Program-made: the position numbers and the translations under genes | The notes under the pieces: model-generated | Database searches by the model: none | What the model was told of the DNA's origin: nothing | What the model saw: the letters and a program-made list of their open reading frames with translations, nothing else | DNA from: Pseudomonas simiae | GTDB lineage: Bacteria; Pseudomonadota; Gammaproteobacteria; Pseudomonadales; Pseudomonadaceae | Direction: 5' to 3' | Length of the DNA: 64,000 bases | Assembly: GCF_900111895.1 (NCBI RefSeq) | Contig: NZ_FOKB01000001.1 | Coordinates: 811,177-875,176, forward strand | In this document: in pieces, positions 29,267 through 37,162 of the stretch | How the letters are laid out: each line of letters starts with the position of its first letter | Position numbering within the stretch: position 1 is the first letter of the stretch

Positions 29267-30727
29267 TTACACACCCCAACGCGGGATGTGATGGCTGCCC
29301 ATGGAAATGCACACGTTCTTGATCTCGGCAAACACTTCGAAGCTGTACTGGCCGCCTTCACGCCCGGTGCCGGAGCCTTTGACGCCACCGAACGGCTGGC
29401 GCAGGTCGCGCACGTTCTGGCTGTTGATAAATACCATGCCGGCTTCAATCCCGCGCGCCAGGCGATGAGCCTTGCCGATGTCCTGGGTCCAGATGTAGGA
29501 GGCCAGGCCGTACTCGGTGTCGTTAGCCAGTTGCAGGGCCTCGCCTTCGTCCTTGAAGGGGATCAGGCACACCACCGGACCGAAGATTTCTTCTTGGGCA
29601 ATGCGCATTTTGTTGTTCACATCGGCAAACACCGTTGGCTGGATGAATTGGCCTTTGCTCAGGTGCGCCGGCAGATTGGCCGGGCGGTCCAGGCCACCGG
29701 CGAGCAGGGTAGCGCCTTCCTCGATACCAATCTTGATGTAGCCGGTGACCTTGTCGTAATGCGCCTGGGTGATCATCGAGCCGACTTGGGTCTTCGGATC
29801 CTGTGGGTCACCGACGATTAGGCGCTTGGCACGTGCGGCGAATTCGGCGACGAACTGCGGGTACACGCTTTCCTGGATAAAGATGCGGCTGCCGGCGGTG
29901 CAGCGTTCGCCGTTCAGGGAGAAGATGGTGAACAGCGCCGAGTCGAGGGCGCGTTCCAGGTCGGCATCCTCGAAGATCAGCACCGGCGACTTGCCGCCCA
30001 ACTCCATGGAGTATTTTTTCAGGCCCGCGGTCTGCATGATCTTCTTGCCGGTGGCGGTGCCGCCGGTAAAGGAAATCGCCCGCACGTCCGGATGGCGCAC
30101 CAGTGCATCGCCGGCCGTGGCGCCGTAGCCCTGGATCACGTTGAGCACGCCGTTGGGGATCCCGGCTTCCACTGCCAGGCGCCCCAGTTCATTGGCGGTC
30201 AATGGCGACAGTTCCGACATCTTCAATACCGCTGTGTTGCCCAGTGCCAGGCACGGTGCGGTCTTCCAGGTGGCGGTCATGAACGGCACGTTCCACGGCG
30301 ACACCAACCCGCACACGCCCACCGGTTGATAGAGGGTGTAGTTGAGCATCTGGTCGTCCACCGGGTAGCTGTGGCCGTCCATGCGCGTGCAGACTTCGGC
30401 AAAGAAATCGAAGTTGTGCGAAGCGCGTGGGATCAACACGTTTTTGGTCTGGTGGATCGGTAGGCCGGTGTCGAGGGTTTCCAGCTCGGCCAGGTGCGGC
30501 ACGTTCTGCTCGATCAACTCACCGAGCTTGCGCATCAAGCGTGCGCGCTCCTTGGCCGGGGTGTTGGCCCATTTGGGGAAGGCTTCCTTGGCCGCGGCGA
30601 CGGCCAGGGCGACTTCCTCGGCGCCGCCGCTGGCGACTTCGCCAATCGCCTCGCCGGTGGCCGGGTTGTAGTTGATGAAGGTGTCTTTGCTCTCGACCTC
30701 ACGGCCGTTGATCCAATGTTTGATCAT
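29267..30727 (-). CDS. hpaE: 5-carboxymethyl-2-hydroxymuconate semialdehyde dehydrogenase HpaE
   Basis: A 486-residue NAD-dependent aldehyde dehydrogenase (488 in E. coli). Visible marks: SPWNVPFMTATWKTAPCLALGN, FTGGTATGKKIM, the general base in SMELGGKSP and nucleophilic Cys in NGERCTAGSR. It oxidises the ring-cleavage aldehyde to the dicarboxylic acid. It follows hpaG2 by five bases, so the pair is tightly coupled. It is clearly distinct from the dehydrogenase at 11864, which has the GQIC-AAAERF active site. Confidence 0.93.
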   Translation of the reverse strand: MIKHWINGREVESKDTFINYNPATGEAIGEVASGGAEEVALAVAAAKEAFPKWANTPAKERARLMRKLGELIEQNVPHLAELETLDTGLPIHQTKNVLIPRASHNFDFFAEVCTRMDGHSYPVDDQMLNYTLYQPVGVCGLVSPWNVPFMTATWKTAPCLALGNTAVLKMSELSPLTANELGRLAVEAGIPNGVLNVIQGYGATAGDALVRHPDVRAISFTGGTATGKKIMQTAGLKKYSMELGGKSPVLIFEDADLERALDSALFTIFSLNGERCTAGSRIFIQESVYPQFVAEFAARAKRLIVGDPQDPKTQVGSMITQAHYDKVTGYIKIGIEEGATLLAGGLDRPANLPAHLSKGQFIQPTVFADVNNKMRIAQEEIFGPVVCLIPFKDEGEALQLANDTEYGLASYIWTQDIGKAHRLARGIEAGMVFINSQNVRDLRQPFGGVKGSGTGREGGQYSFEVFAEIKNVCISMGSHHIPRWGV

Positions 30728-30732
30728 GCTGA

Positions 30733-31503
30733 TTACGCCTCTTTCCGGGCGGAGAAGAAGTCCGCCTCGCTGACAATCCGGTTGACTAGGCGGCCCACGC
30801 CTTCGACTTCCACTACCACTTCATCGCCGGGCACCACATCGGCCAGGCCCTCGGGCGTGCCGGTGGCGATCATGTCGCCGGGTTGCAGGGTCATGAAGCT
30901 GGACAGGTATTCGATGAGGTAGGGGATGTCGAAAATCATGTCGCGGGTGCTGCCTTCCTGGCGCAGTTCACCGTTGATCCAAGTGCGCAGGGTCAGGTTG
31001 CCTGGGTCGGGCACGTCGGCCACGTCGACGATCCACGGGCCGACCGGGGTGGTGGCGTCGCGGTTTTTCACGCGCAGGTTGGGGCGGTAGTAGTTTTCCA
31101 GGTAGTCGCGGATCGCGTAGTCGTTACACACCGTGTAGCCGGCCAGGTAGTCCAGGGCGTCGGCACGCTTGACGTTGCGCGCGGCCTTGCCGATGACAGC
31201 TACCAACTCGCACTCGTAGTGCATGTAGGCGACGTTGTCCGGGCGCCAGGTGACGTGGCGGTGGCCGGTGTAGGTGCCGACGGACTTGATGAAAGCCAGC
31301 GGTTCCGTGGGCGGGGTGAAGGCCAGTTCGGCGGCATGGTCGGCGTAGTTCAAGCCGAGGGCGAACATGTTGCCGGTGGCCGGGGGCAGCCACTCGACCT
31401 GATCCTCGGCGAGCAGGCGTCCATCGTCCAGGCGCACGGCGTTGTCGGCTTCGACCTGTACCGCGTGGATTTCATTTTCAAAGCGAATGCGCGCGCGTTT
31501 CAT
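30733..31503 (-). CDS. hpaG2: HpaG2, C-terminal subunit of the HpaG isomerase/decarboxylase
   Basis: HpaG both decarboxylates 5-oxo-pent-3-ene-1,2,5-tricarboxylate and isomerises the product. In E. coli one bifunctional chain does this; here, as in other pseudomonads, it is two genes. This 256-residue half is a fumarylacetoacetate hydrolase-fold protein: FALGLNYADHAAE, the metal-binding HYECELVAVIGKAARN with its ExE, GYTVCNDYAIRD and TGTPEGLADVVPGDEV. Its ATG overlaps the hpaG1 stop (ATGA). Confidence 0.92.
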   Translation of the reverse strand: MKRARIRFENEIHAVQVEADNAVRLDDGRLLAEDQVEWLPPATGNMFALGLNYADHAAELAFTPPTEPLAFIKSVGTYTGHRHVTWRPDNVAYMHYECELVAVIGKAARNVKRADALDYLAGYTVCNDYAIRDYLENYYRPNLRVKNRDATTPVGPWIVDVADVPDPGNLTLRTWINGELRQEGSTRDMIFDIPYLIEYLSSFMTLQPGDMIATGTPEGLADVVPGDEVVVEVEGVGRLVNRIVSEADFFSARKEA

Positions 31504-32165
31504 GCTGGGGTCTCCGCTTGAATATGATTGACCAGGCGGCCCACACCACTGATCTCGACTTCAACTTTGTCCCCCGGCAGCACGTCCACACGGCCTTCGG
31601 GCGTGCCGGTGATCAGCACGTCGCCGGGGTGCAGGGTCATGAATTCGCTGATTTCGGCGATCAATTGCGCAATATCGCGGACCCAATGGGCGGTGGAGTT
31701 TTCCTGGCGCAGTTCGCCGTTGACCCACAGCTTGAGGCTCAGTTGATTGGGGTTGGCCACCTGGTCGCGCGGGATCAAATGCGGCCCGAGTGCGCAGAAT
31801 CCATCGCGGCATTTGGCTTTGACGGCGGGGCGGTAGTAGCTGTCTTCCGGCAGGCTGAACTCGTTGACCACCACATAACCAGCCACATGGGCCATGGCAT
31901 TTTCCAGGCTGACGCGGCTGGCCCGCAGGCCAATCACCACGCCTAAAGCAGGGCCGGGTTGCAGGCGTTCACCCTGGGGATGCAGCACCACCGCGTCGTG
32001 CTGATTACGCGTATTCGGGGTCTTGATAAACAATACCGGCTTGGTCGGCGGCTTCTGGTAGGGCGCCTGCTGGAAGGCGGCGAGATGCTGGTCCAGCAAA
32101 CCCTGATAGTTCAGCGCAACGCCGAACAGGGTGCCGCTGGCAACATCATGCAGGGTACGGCTCAT
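31500..32165 (-). CDS. hpaG1: HpaG1, N-terminal subunit of the HpaG isomerase/decarboxylase
   Basis: The 221-residue N-terminal counterpart of HpaG, again with the FAH fold: GTLFGVALNYQGLLDQ, KPPTKPVLFIKTPNT, GPALGVVIGLRASRV and LITGTPEGRVDVLPGDKVEVEI. It is first in the hpa transcript and lies divergent from hpaA across 128 bp that contain two copies of the proposed HpaR operator. Together with HpaG2 it supplies the two-step conversion. The stop is inside the next start, so both subunits are made in matched amounts. Confidence 0.92.
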   Translation of the reverse strand: MSRTLHDVASGTLFGVALNYQGLLDQHLAAFQQAPYQKPPTKPVLFIKTPNTRNQHDAVVLHPQGERLQPGPALGVVIGLRASRVSLENAMAHVAGYVVVNEFSLPEDSYYRPAVKAKCRDGFCALGPHLIPRDQVANPNQLSLKLWVNGELRQENSTAHWVRDIAQLIAEISEFMTLHPGDVLITGTPEGRVDVLPGDKVEVEISGVGRLVNHIQAETPA

Positions 32166-32205
32166 GCGTTTCTCCTGACGGTGGCGACTGCTGCATAGGC
32201 AGTTC

Positions 32206-32239
32206 GTTAAGTTGTTAACGTTATAATTAATATGTTAAC
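32206..32239. promoter_or_regulatory. Two candidate HpaR operators between hpaG1 and hpaA
   Basis: GTTAA-GTTG-TTAAC at 32206-32219 is a perfect inverted repeat, and ATTAA-TATG-TTAAC at 32226-32239 differs by one base. Their centres are 20 bp apart, two helical turns, so two dimers could bind one face of the DNA. They overlap the region where the hpaG1 promoter must be. Confidence 0.55.
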
Positions 32240-32293
32240 TACCGTCAAGCGTGGCAAAATCGGTCAGCCTCAAAACAACAAGAAGAGAGCCAC

Positions 32294-33154
32294 GTGAAGC
32301 CGATCCCCAACATCAACATCGGACAGGTCTACGACCAGCGTTACAGCGATGCCGAGGTGCATTACGACAAGCTCGGCAACCTGGCGGGCTTTTTCGGGCG
32401 CAACATGCCGGTGCATCGGCATGACCGGTTTTTCCAGGTGCATTACGTGAAAAGCGGCGCGGTGCGGGTGTACCTGGACGACCGCCAGTACGTGGAGTCC
32501 GGGCCGATGTTCTTCCTGACGCCGCCCACGGTGCCCCACGCTTTTGTCACTGAGGCGGATGCCGACGGGCATGTGCTGACGGTGCGCCAGCAGTTGGTGT
32601 GGGGATTGATCGATGCCGACCCCAGCCTGGCCTCCGGCGCCGCCTGTGTGGCGCTGACGGCGGGTGACCAGGGGCTGGATCGGTTGTTCGAAGAGTTGAA
32701 CGAAGAGATCAACGGCGCGAGGGCAGGGCGTGCCGCCGCGCTGGACAGCCTCACGCGGCTGATCATGATTCGCCTGCTGCGCCTGTGCGTTCACTCACTG
32801 CCCGCGCAGCCGACCCGCCATGAAGACCTGCGCATCTTCCATCGCTTCAACGAACTGATCGAGGCCCACTACCTGGAACACTGGCCGCTGGCACGCTATG
32901 CCGAAGGAATTGGCGTGACCGAGGCACGCCTGAATGATGTGTGCCGGCGCCTGGCCGACCTGCCCTCCAAGCGCCTGATCCTGGAAAGGCTGATGCAGGA
33001 AGCCAAGCGCCTGCTGTTGTTCACCGGTAGCTCCGCCAACGAAATCTGCTATCAGCTGGGCTTCAAGGATCCGGCGTACTTCAGCCGGTTTTTCCTTCGG
33101 TATGCGCAGGTGACGCCGGGGGAGTATCGGCTGCGGCAGTCGGGCTTGCGCTGA
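32294..33154 (+). CDS. hpaA: HpaA, AraC-family activator of the 4-HPA genes
   Basis: The frame starts with GTG at 32294 preceded by AAGAAGAGA. The 286-residue product matches HpaA/PobR-like regulators: an N-terminal cupin with MPVHRHDRFFQVHYVKSGAVRVYL and FLTPPTVPHAF, and a C-terminal double HTH with WPLARYAEGIGVTEARLNDVCRRL and SSANEICYQLGFKDPAYFSRFFLRY. In E. coli HpaA senses 4-hydroxyphenylacetate and activates hpaBC. Here no hpaBC is adjacent, so its target may be hpaG1 or a distant hpaBC. Confidence 0.88.
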   Translation: MKPIPNINIGQVYDQRYSDAEVHYDKLGNLAGFFGRNMPVHRHDRFFQVHYVKSGAVRVYLDDRQYVESGPMFFLTPPTVPHAFVTEADADGHVLTVRQQLVWGLIDADPSLASGAACVALTAGDQGLDRLFEELNEEINGARAGRAAALDSLTRLIMIRLLRLCVHSLPAQPTRHEDLRIFHRFNELIEAHYLEHWPLARYAEGIGVTEARLNDVCRRLADLPSKRLILERLMQEAKRLLLFTGSSANEICYQLGFKDPAYFSRFFLRYAQVTPGEYRLRQSGLR

Positions 33155-33360
33155 CTTGCAACGCGCCGCCCAACTCAACGGCGCCGCTGAATCTGACGGT
33201 TTAAGTGCGGTCCCTGTGGGAGCACCCTTAAACCATTCTTTAGATGCTTTTCTTTTAAGGGGGCAAAGAACTAATTATAAAAAACTGTCATTTATAACAG
33301 TCGCTGCGCAGTTGATTTCGGCTTAAGTTTGGATGGGCGAATCACTGTGCGAGTGTTGAA

Positions 33361-35913
33361 ATGATCGAGTTAAAGGATAGTGTGAAAACGTACAAGCCTT
33401 ATACGTTAGAGTATCCGTCCTGGTTGTTTGGGACCGGCTTTAGCAAAGGTATTTACCATGATCGCCAGTCGCTGGGCATTGCGTTGCCTGCCGGTGCCAG
33501 CTTTTCAATTCGTCGATCGAGTCCAATGGACACCGTGTTAGAGTTGGATATGCTGAATGATAGCGGATCGACGGAAACCTACGTTAGGATCACTGGAGAG
33601 TGGACGACACTTACTGTGACTAGCGCATCGGTCCCCTTTATTCGTACACCCTATATTCCCATCGATGTGCAAATTGAATATTCGGCGGTGGGTGAGCATG
33701 TATTGCCGACCTATCGCGCGGGTGATGATGCTGACTTGTTTTTTCGGCAATGGGATGAAACTGACTCGGCGTTTACACTTGTTCAAACAACGTATGCAAA
33801 TTTGCTGGTGCCGGCAGTTGATAAGTCAAGGCTCAAGGAGCTGCATCAGGCGGAAGGTCTGGGCGCCCTTGAAGCCTATTATGTGAATGTGTTTGAATAT
33901 TTTAATCGGTTGGCGGGTATTTCGCTTGATGCAACAGTGCCTACGGATAAAAATATTCTCAATCGTTATTTTATCAAGGCTGATAAGGACGGAGGAGGGT
34001 CAGCGTATTATGGTCAGTATTGGACCGCCCAAGTGGCAGCAACTATCGCGCCTTGTTGGCTGGATACCCGCCCCGATAATTGGTGTGCGCTGCATGAGAT
34101 CGCTCACGGTTATCAAACGTTAGCGATGTATAATAGTTCGATACCGACCGGTGAGGTTTGGAATAATATATACGCAACGTACTATCAGCATAAGATGATG
34201 GGCGACAGTGTGTATGAGCGTGGTTGGATGTATGGGGGAAATGCTCAGGCTACCTTTGATGCCGTGCGTAGTCGTATTGATAGTGACGTCCCCCTTTCGA
34301 TGTGGCCCCTGAGTGAGTTGCTTTTCATATTTATGCTTGTCATTGATAAAGTCGGTGAGCCTGCATTTACCGAGTTTAATCAGTATTATCGACGACTCGC
34401 CAACGCTGAAGGGTTTAATTACCTCACCTTTCCTTTGGAAGATATCTTCGTCACACGCTGGGCTGAACGAACCAACCTGGATGTCGGCCCGTTCATGACG
34501 CAAGTGGGGGCCAACGTCACGAATGCGGTTAGCTTCAACACTGCCTATGCCAATTATCAACCCTGTTGCCCCTTGTACAGGGTTGTTCCTCCCGAACAGC
34601 TGGCCTCCATTCAACGACGCCTGAAGTTAAAGACGCCACTGTCTCTTGTTGATTGCAAATCCCTCCTGGAGACCGACCTCAAGGGCGACGTGACACTGAG
34701 AATGACAGAGCGAGCCTATTTCGAAAATAAAGGCAAATCCCTTGTCATTCGGACGGGTAGCAATATATCAAGGGTCGTTAAGGTGATTTCACCAACGTTA
34801 GAAGTAAAGGGGCTGCCAATCGGTGTTTATACCTTGCAGCCCCCGGCGATGACCAGTGGGAATCTCATCAAAAATTACACGTACGTGGAAGTGGCCGCCA
34901 ATATGAACAATCTCGTTGAGTTAGATAGCGTGCTGGCGAAGGGGACTTCATTGGCTTCCCAAACAATTGACTTTTTGGGACTTGGCGATGGGAAAATTGC
35001 AACGTTATGTATTGATATGGAATCGTGCAGGGCTTCGTTCAGTGTTGTCAGTACCACGCCACACTCTTACTTTGGTTCTGCGACGTATGCAAGTGTTCTT
35101 GTTAGGGATTTGAATGGCTTTATGTTGTGCGATGTGGTACTTCCGGGCGTGGGTGCGCTCGTGGGCGTGTATGAGTTTCCGATAGCCCCGGGTTGTACTG
35201 TCAACGTTCACCACCAGGAACCTGTTCGGCTGAGAGAAGTTCCGAGGTTGCAGCCATTTATTGACCTCAAGGCAATAGATAATTTTTTAGAAGTTACAAC
35301 GCAGGGTTTTAAAAATATCAAGATGGGCAGCTGGCCCGCGGATAACCTCAAGACCAGAATTGCAGCCGCGGCCGATGAAATCAGAAAAACACCGCATGTA
35401 TTGCTCCATGCTGGATCAGCACCTGTGATGGATGTCTTCGCAGCGATCCATACGTTCGACGGCGCCGAAAAAGACACGCTTATCGGCCTGTATAAGGACT
35501 TGATCATTTCTTACGCGGACACGGGGGGACCAGTCGTTTCGGGTAACTATTTTACCTGGAGTCAGCCTGGACTTGAAAATAGGTCGGTCGCGGAAATCAA
35601 TATTAATACAGCGACTCAGCAAGTGGCTATCCAAGTGCACCCCGGTGCGCCGCACTATTATTTTTCAACGATCTATATTGCCGTATGGGTGAGGACTGCG
35701 ACAGGTGAAGTTCTGTTCTCTCAGGAACTACGAGGTACTGCGCCTGCTGAGGCCAGTTATGTAAGTCTGCCGTTTGTCAAAGGGTCTACGGTCAGCGTTC
35801 TGCACGTGGAGTCGGTACGCTCTGAATTGGTGAATACCGATACTCAAGCGCGATATCCGGTGAAACAGATACAGGTTGTTCGAGCGCTCGGCGACGGGAA
35901 GTTACAGGTCTGA
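33361..35913 (+). CDS. M60-family (enhancin-like) metalloprotease, 850 aa
   Basis: HEIAH at residues 245-249 with Glu265 sixteen residues later fits the M60 zinc signature HExxH-x(8,28)-E; the surrounding WCALHEIAHGYQT is the usual context. M60 enzymes cleave mucin-type glycoproteins, and viral enhancins open the insect gut lining. The N-terminal 150 residues look like a beta-sandwich, and the last 250 form two further beta-rich modules. No signal peptide or membrane segment is present, unlike the secreted ImpA, so export would need another route. Codon use is AT-rich (many TAT, AAT, TTT), unlike the hpa genes. It is monocistronic and opens the island. Confidence 0.75.
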   Translation: MIELKDSVKTYKPYTLEYPSWLFGTGFSKGIYHDRQSLGIALPAGASFSIRRSSPMDTVLELDMLNDSGSTETYVRITGEWTTLTVTSASVPFIRTPYIPIDVQIEYSAVGEHVLPTYRAGDDADLFFRQWDETDSAFTLVQTTYANLLVPAVDKSRLKELHQAEGLGALEAYYVNVFEYFNRLAGISLDATVPTDKNILNRYFIKADKDGGGSAYYGQYWTAQVAATIAPCWLDTRPDNWCALHEIAHGYQTLAMYNSSIPTGEVWNNIYATYYQHKMMGDSVYERGWMYGGNAQATFDAVRSRIDSDVPLSMWPLSELLFIFMLVIDKVGEPAFTEFNQYYRRLANAEGFNYLTFPLEDIFVTRWAERTNLDVGPFMTQVGANVTNAVSFNTAYANYQPCCPLYRVVPPEQLASIQRRLKLKTPLSLVDCKSLLETDLKGDVTLRMTERAYFENKGKSLVIRTGSNISRVVKVISPTLEVKGLPIGVYTLQPPAMTSGNLIKNYTYVEVAANMNNLVELDSVLAKGTSLASQTIDFLGLGDGKIATLCIDMESCRASFSVVSTTPHSYFGSATYASVLVRDLNGFMLCDVVLPGVGALVGVYEFPIAPGCTVNVHHQEPVRLREVPRLQPFIDLKAIDNFLEVTTQGFKNIKMGSWPADNLKTRIAAAADEIRKTPHVLLHAGSAPVMDVFAAIHTFDGAEKDTLIGLYKDLIISYADTGGPVVSGNYFTWSQPGLENRSVAEININTATQQVAIQVHPGAPHYYFSTIYIAVWVRTATGEVLFSQELRGTAPAEASYVSLPFVKGSTVSVLHVESVRSELVNTDTQARYPVKQIQVVRALGDGKLQV

Positions 35914-36016
35914 TCGCCCTCGATGGATTACGTCTTGCTGGACGACGTTGCTCACCCCAGCGCTTGTCCGACCTGTAACGGGTGACCAACCGCGCGATTG
36001 TGTTGCAGGAGGACGA

Positions 36017-36535
36017 GTGACCAGCGACCTGAGTTCCTGACACTTGCTGAGTACGGCGTACCTTGTTTGAGGATGTGGTCGAGCATCCGACGGTGCAGGC
36101 GCTGGTGGCAGGTTTGCGAGTGGACACGGCCGAGGCCGGTATGTCGCGCATGAACGGGTTCAATCCTGGTTTCGACTACGGATTCAACCTGACCTACGGA
36201 AAAGGCTACACGGATGCCGATCCTTTGTTTGAAAGGCTCCACGGTCTTATTGATGCGGGGACCCGCGAGAAGATCGACCTGTCGGGCCGATGAAACCTCT
36301 GTCTATCGAAGCGTTGGCACAAACGCCACGCTTCCATCCTCACGCTTATGAAACCACCGCTCGTCATTATCTGGTTGGGTGGTTATCACCCCATGATCTT
36401 CGCCTAAGTACGCCAGAGGCTCCCCCACATGTGGTACTGCTGCCACGGCGCGCGTTTGGCCGCTTCTGTTCGCACATCCTCGGCGAGCGCAGTTACTACG
36501 CGGGTAAGCAGCCAGTATTAGCGTCGCGCAGATAG
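36017..36535 (+). pseudogene. Broken gene of unknown function
   Basis: Three frames in succession read like one protein. A GTG at 36017 after AGGAGG starts it; EFLTLAEYGVP is in the next frame; LFEDVVEHPTVQALVAGLRVD to TREKIDLSG follows from 36063, and MKPLSIEALAQ to the TAG at 36535 comes last. Each step is repaired by adding one C (near 36021, 36062 and 36287). The reassembled product would be about 173 residues. I do not recognise it. Alternatively the last two pieces are separate genes coupled at ATGA (36290). GC content is higher than in the genes on both sides. Confidence 0.35.
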
Positions 36536-36740
36536 CAAACCCTTAGAGACAAGCAGCGCCACTTGTCGGATTTATTCTGCACACCTGTCGAGAAAAGTTC
36601 TGTTTTGCAAAAAAAATCGATATTGGTGTTGGCTGTTGCTTTTGGTTAGACGATTTGCAACGTATTAATTTTATTTAGATTGATTTTTTAATGCGTGGGT
36701 GGCGACGGTTTTTATATTTTTGGCAATTGTTTGGATTCCG

Positions 36741-36758
36741 AAATTCATGAATGAATTT
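36741..36758. promoter_or_regulatory. Perfect palindrome upstream of the precursor gene
   Basis: AAATTCAT-GA-ATGAATTT: two eight-base arms with a two-base spacer, about 138 bp before the precursor start. It looks like a dimer binding site for a regulator of the operon. No regulator gene is adjacent. Confidence 0.45.
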
Positions 36759-36804
36759 TCCTAAAATTATAAGTTATATGTCCTACATAAATTTTTTATT
36801 GTTG

Positions 36805-36832
36805 TTGCGAGATTCTCCAGTCGGACTAGATT
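36805..36832 (+). promoter_or_regulatory. Possible promoter of the microcin-like operon
   Basis: TTGCGA and TAGATT, 16 bp apart, each match four of six consensus bases. The start point would be near 36840, leaving about 57 bases of leader before the precursor ATG. Other AT-rich hexamers nearby are possible, so this is tentative. Confidence 0.25.
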
Positions 36833-36895
36833 TGATTTTGTTGCTTGTTGATGAGCGACCTAAAGTCAATAGCTTCACAAAGCTGGAGATCCGAC

Positions 36896-37096
36896 ATGAA
36901 CAATGAAGCGTTTGGGGAGTTTGTTTTTAGCTTTGAAAGTGAGGAAGGGTTCAACCCGTACGCGGGTAACGCCGGAGCCTCGGGAAGTCAAGGTGGGTGC
37001 GGGGGTAGCGGAGGATGTGGTGGAGGCGGCGGGTGTAATGGGGGGAGCGGGGGGTGCCATAACTCGATAATAGAGCCCCCACCGGCGGATGAGTAG
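36896..37096 (+). CDS. mcbA: Microcin B17-like precursor peptide (linear azole-containing peptide)
   Basis: A 66-residue peptide. The leader (residues 1 to about 27, MNNEAFGEFVFSFESEEGFN...) is acidic and has Phe9 and Phe13 spaced like the synthetase-binding Phe8/Leu12 of McbA. The core is nearly all Gly with Cys35, 41, 47, 54 and Ser29, 31, 38, 51, 57, the residues that McbBCD-type enzymes turn into thiazoles and oxazoles. Unlike microcin B17 there is no adjacent Ser-Cys pair, and a 12-residue tail ending EPPPADE follows the last Cys. The ATG at 36896 has GGAG eight bases ahead; in-frame upstream ATG and TTG codons lack sites. Followed by the full synthetase operon. Confidence 0.85.
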   Translation: MNNEAFGEFVFSFESEEGFNPYAGNAGASGSQGGCGGSGGCGGGGGCNGGSGGCHNSIIEPPPADE

Positions 37097-37118
37097 ATTC
37101 AGTATTCACTCACCTAAT

Positions 37119-37146
37119 GAGGTTTTCTGGTTTTCCAGAAAACCTC
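37119..37146 (+). promoter_or_regulatory. Stem-loop between precursor and synthetase genes
   Basis: GAGGTTTTCTGG, loop TTTT, CCAGAAAACCTC: a perfect 12-bp stem beginning 22 bases after the precursor stop and ending 16 bases before the mcbB ATG. There is no T run, so it is probably an RNA stabiliser or partial attenuator that keeps precursor mRNA in excess over enzyme mRNA. Confidence 0.7.
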
Positions 37147-37162
37147 TACAGGAGATCGTGCA

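Larger units (their letters stand above)
36536..36895. other. AT-rich leader region of the microcin-like operon
   Basis: This 360-bp stretch has no convincing gene. It is very AT-rich. It contains a perfect 18-bp palindrome (36741-36758) and at least one promoter-like pair (36805-36832). Such a long AT-rich upstream region suggests control by silencers or global regulators, as for microcin operons; inference only. Confidence 0.5.

Noticed and set aside
36845..36895. Longer start for the precursor peptide (TTG at 36845 or ATG at 36851)
   Set aside because: No ribosome binding site there, whereas GGAG precedes the ATG at 36896; the longer leader would not resemble McbA.
36896..37096. Lanthipeptide, or a plain glycine-rich structural protein
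   Set aside because: No LanB/LanC/LanM genes; the adjacent YcaO, FMN dehydrogenase and exporter fit azole formation.
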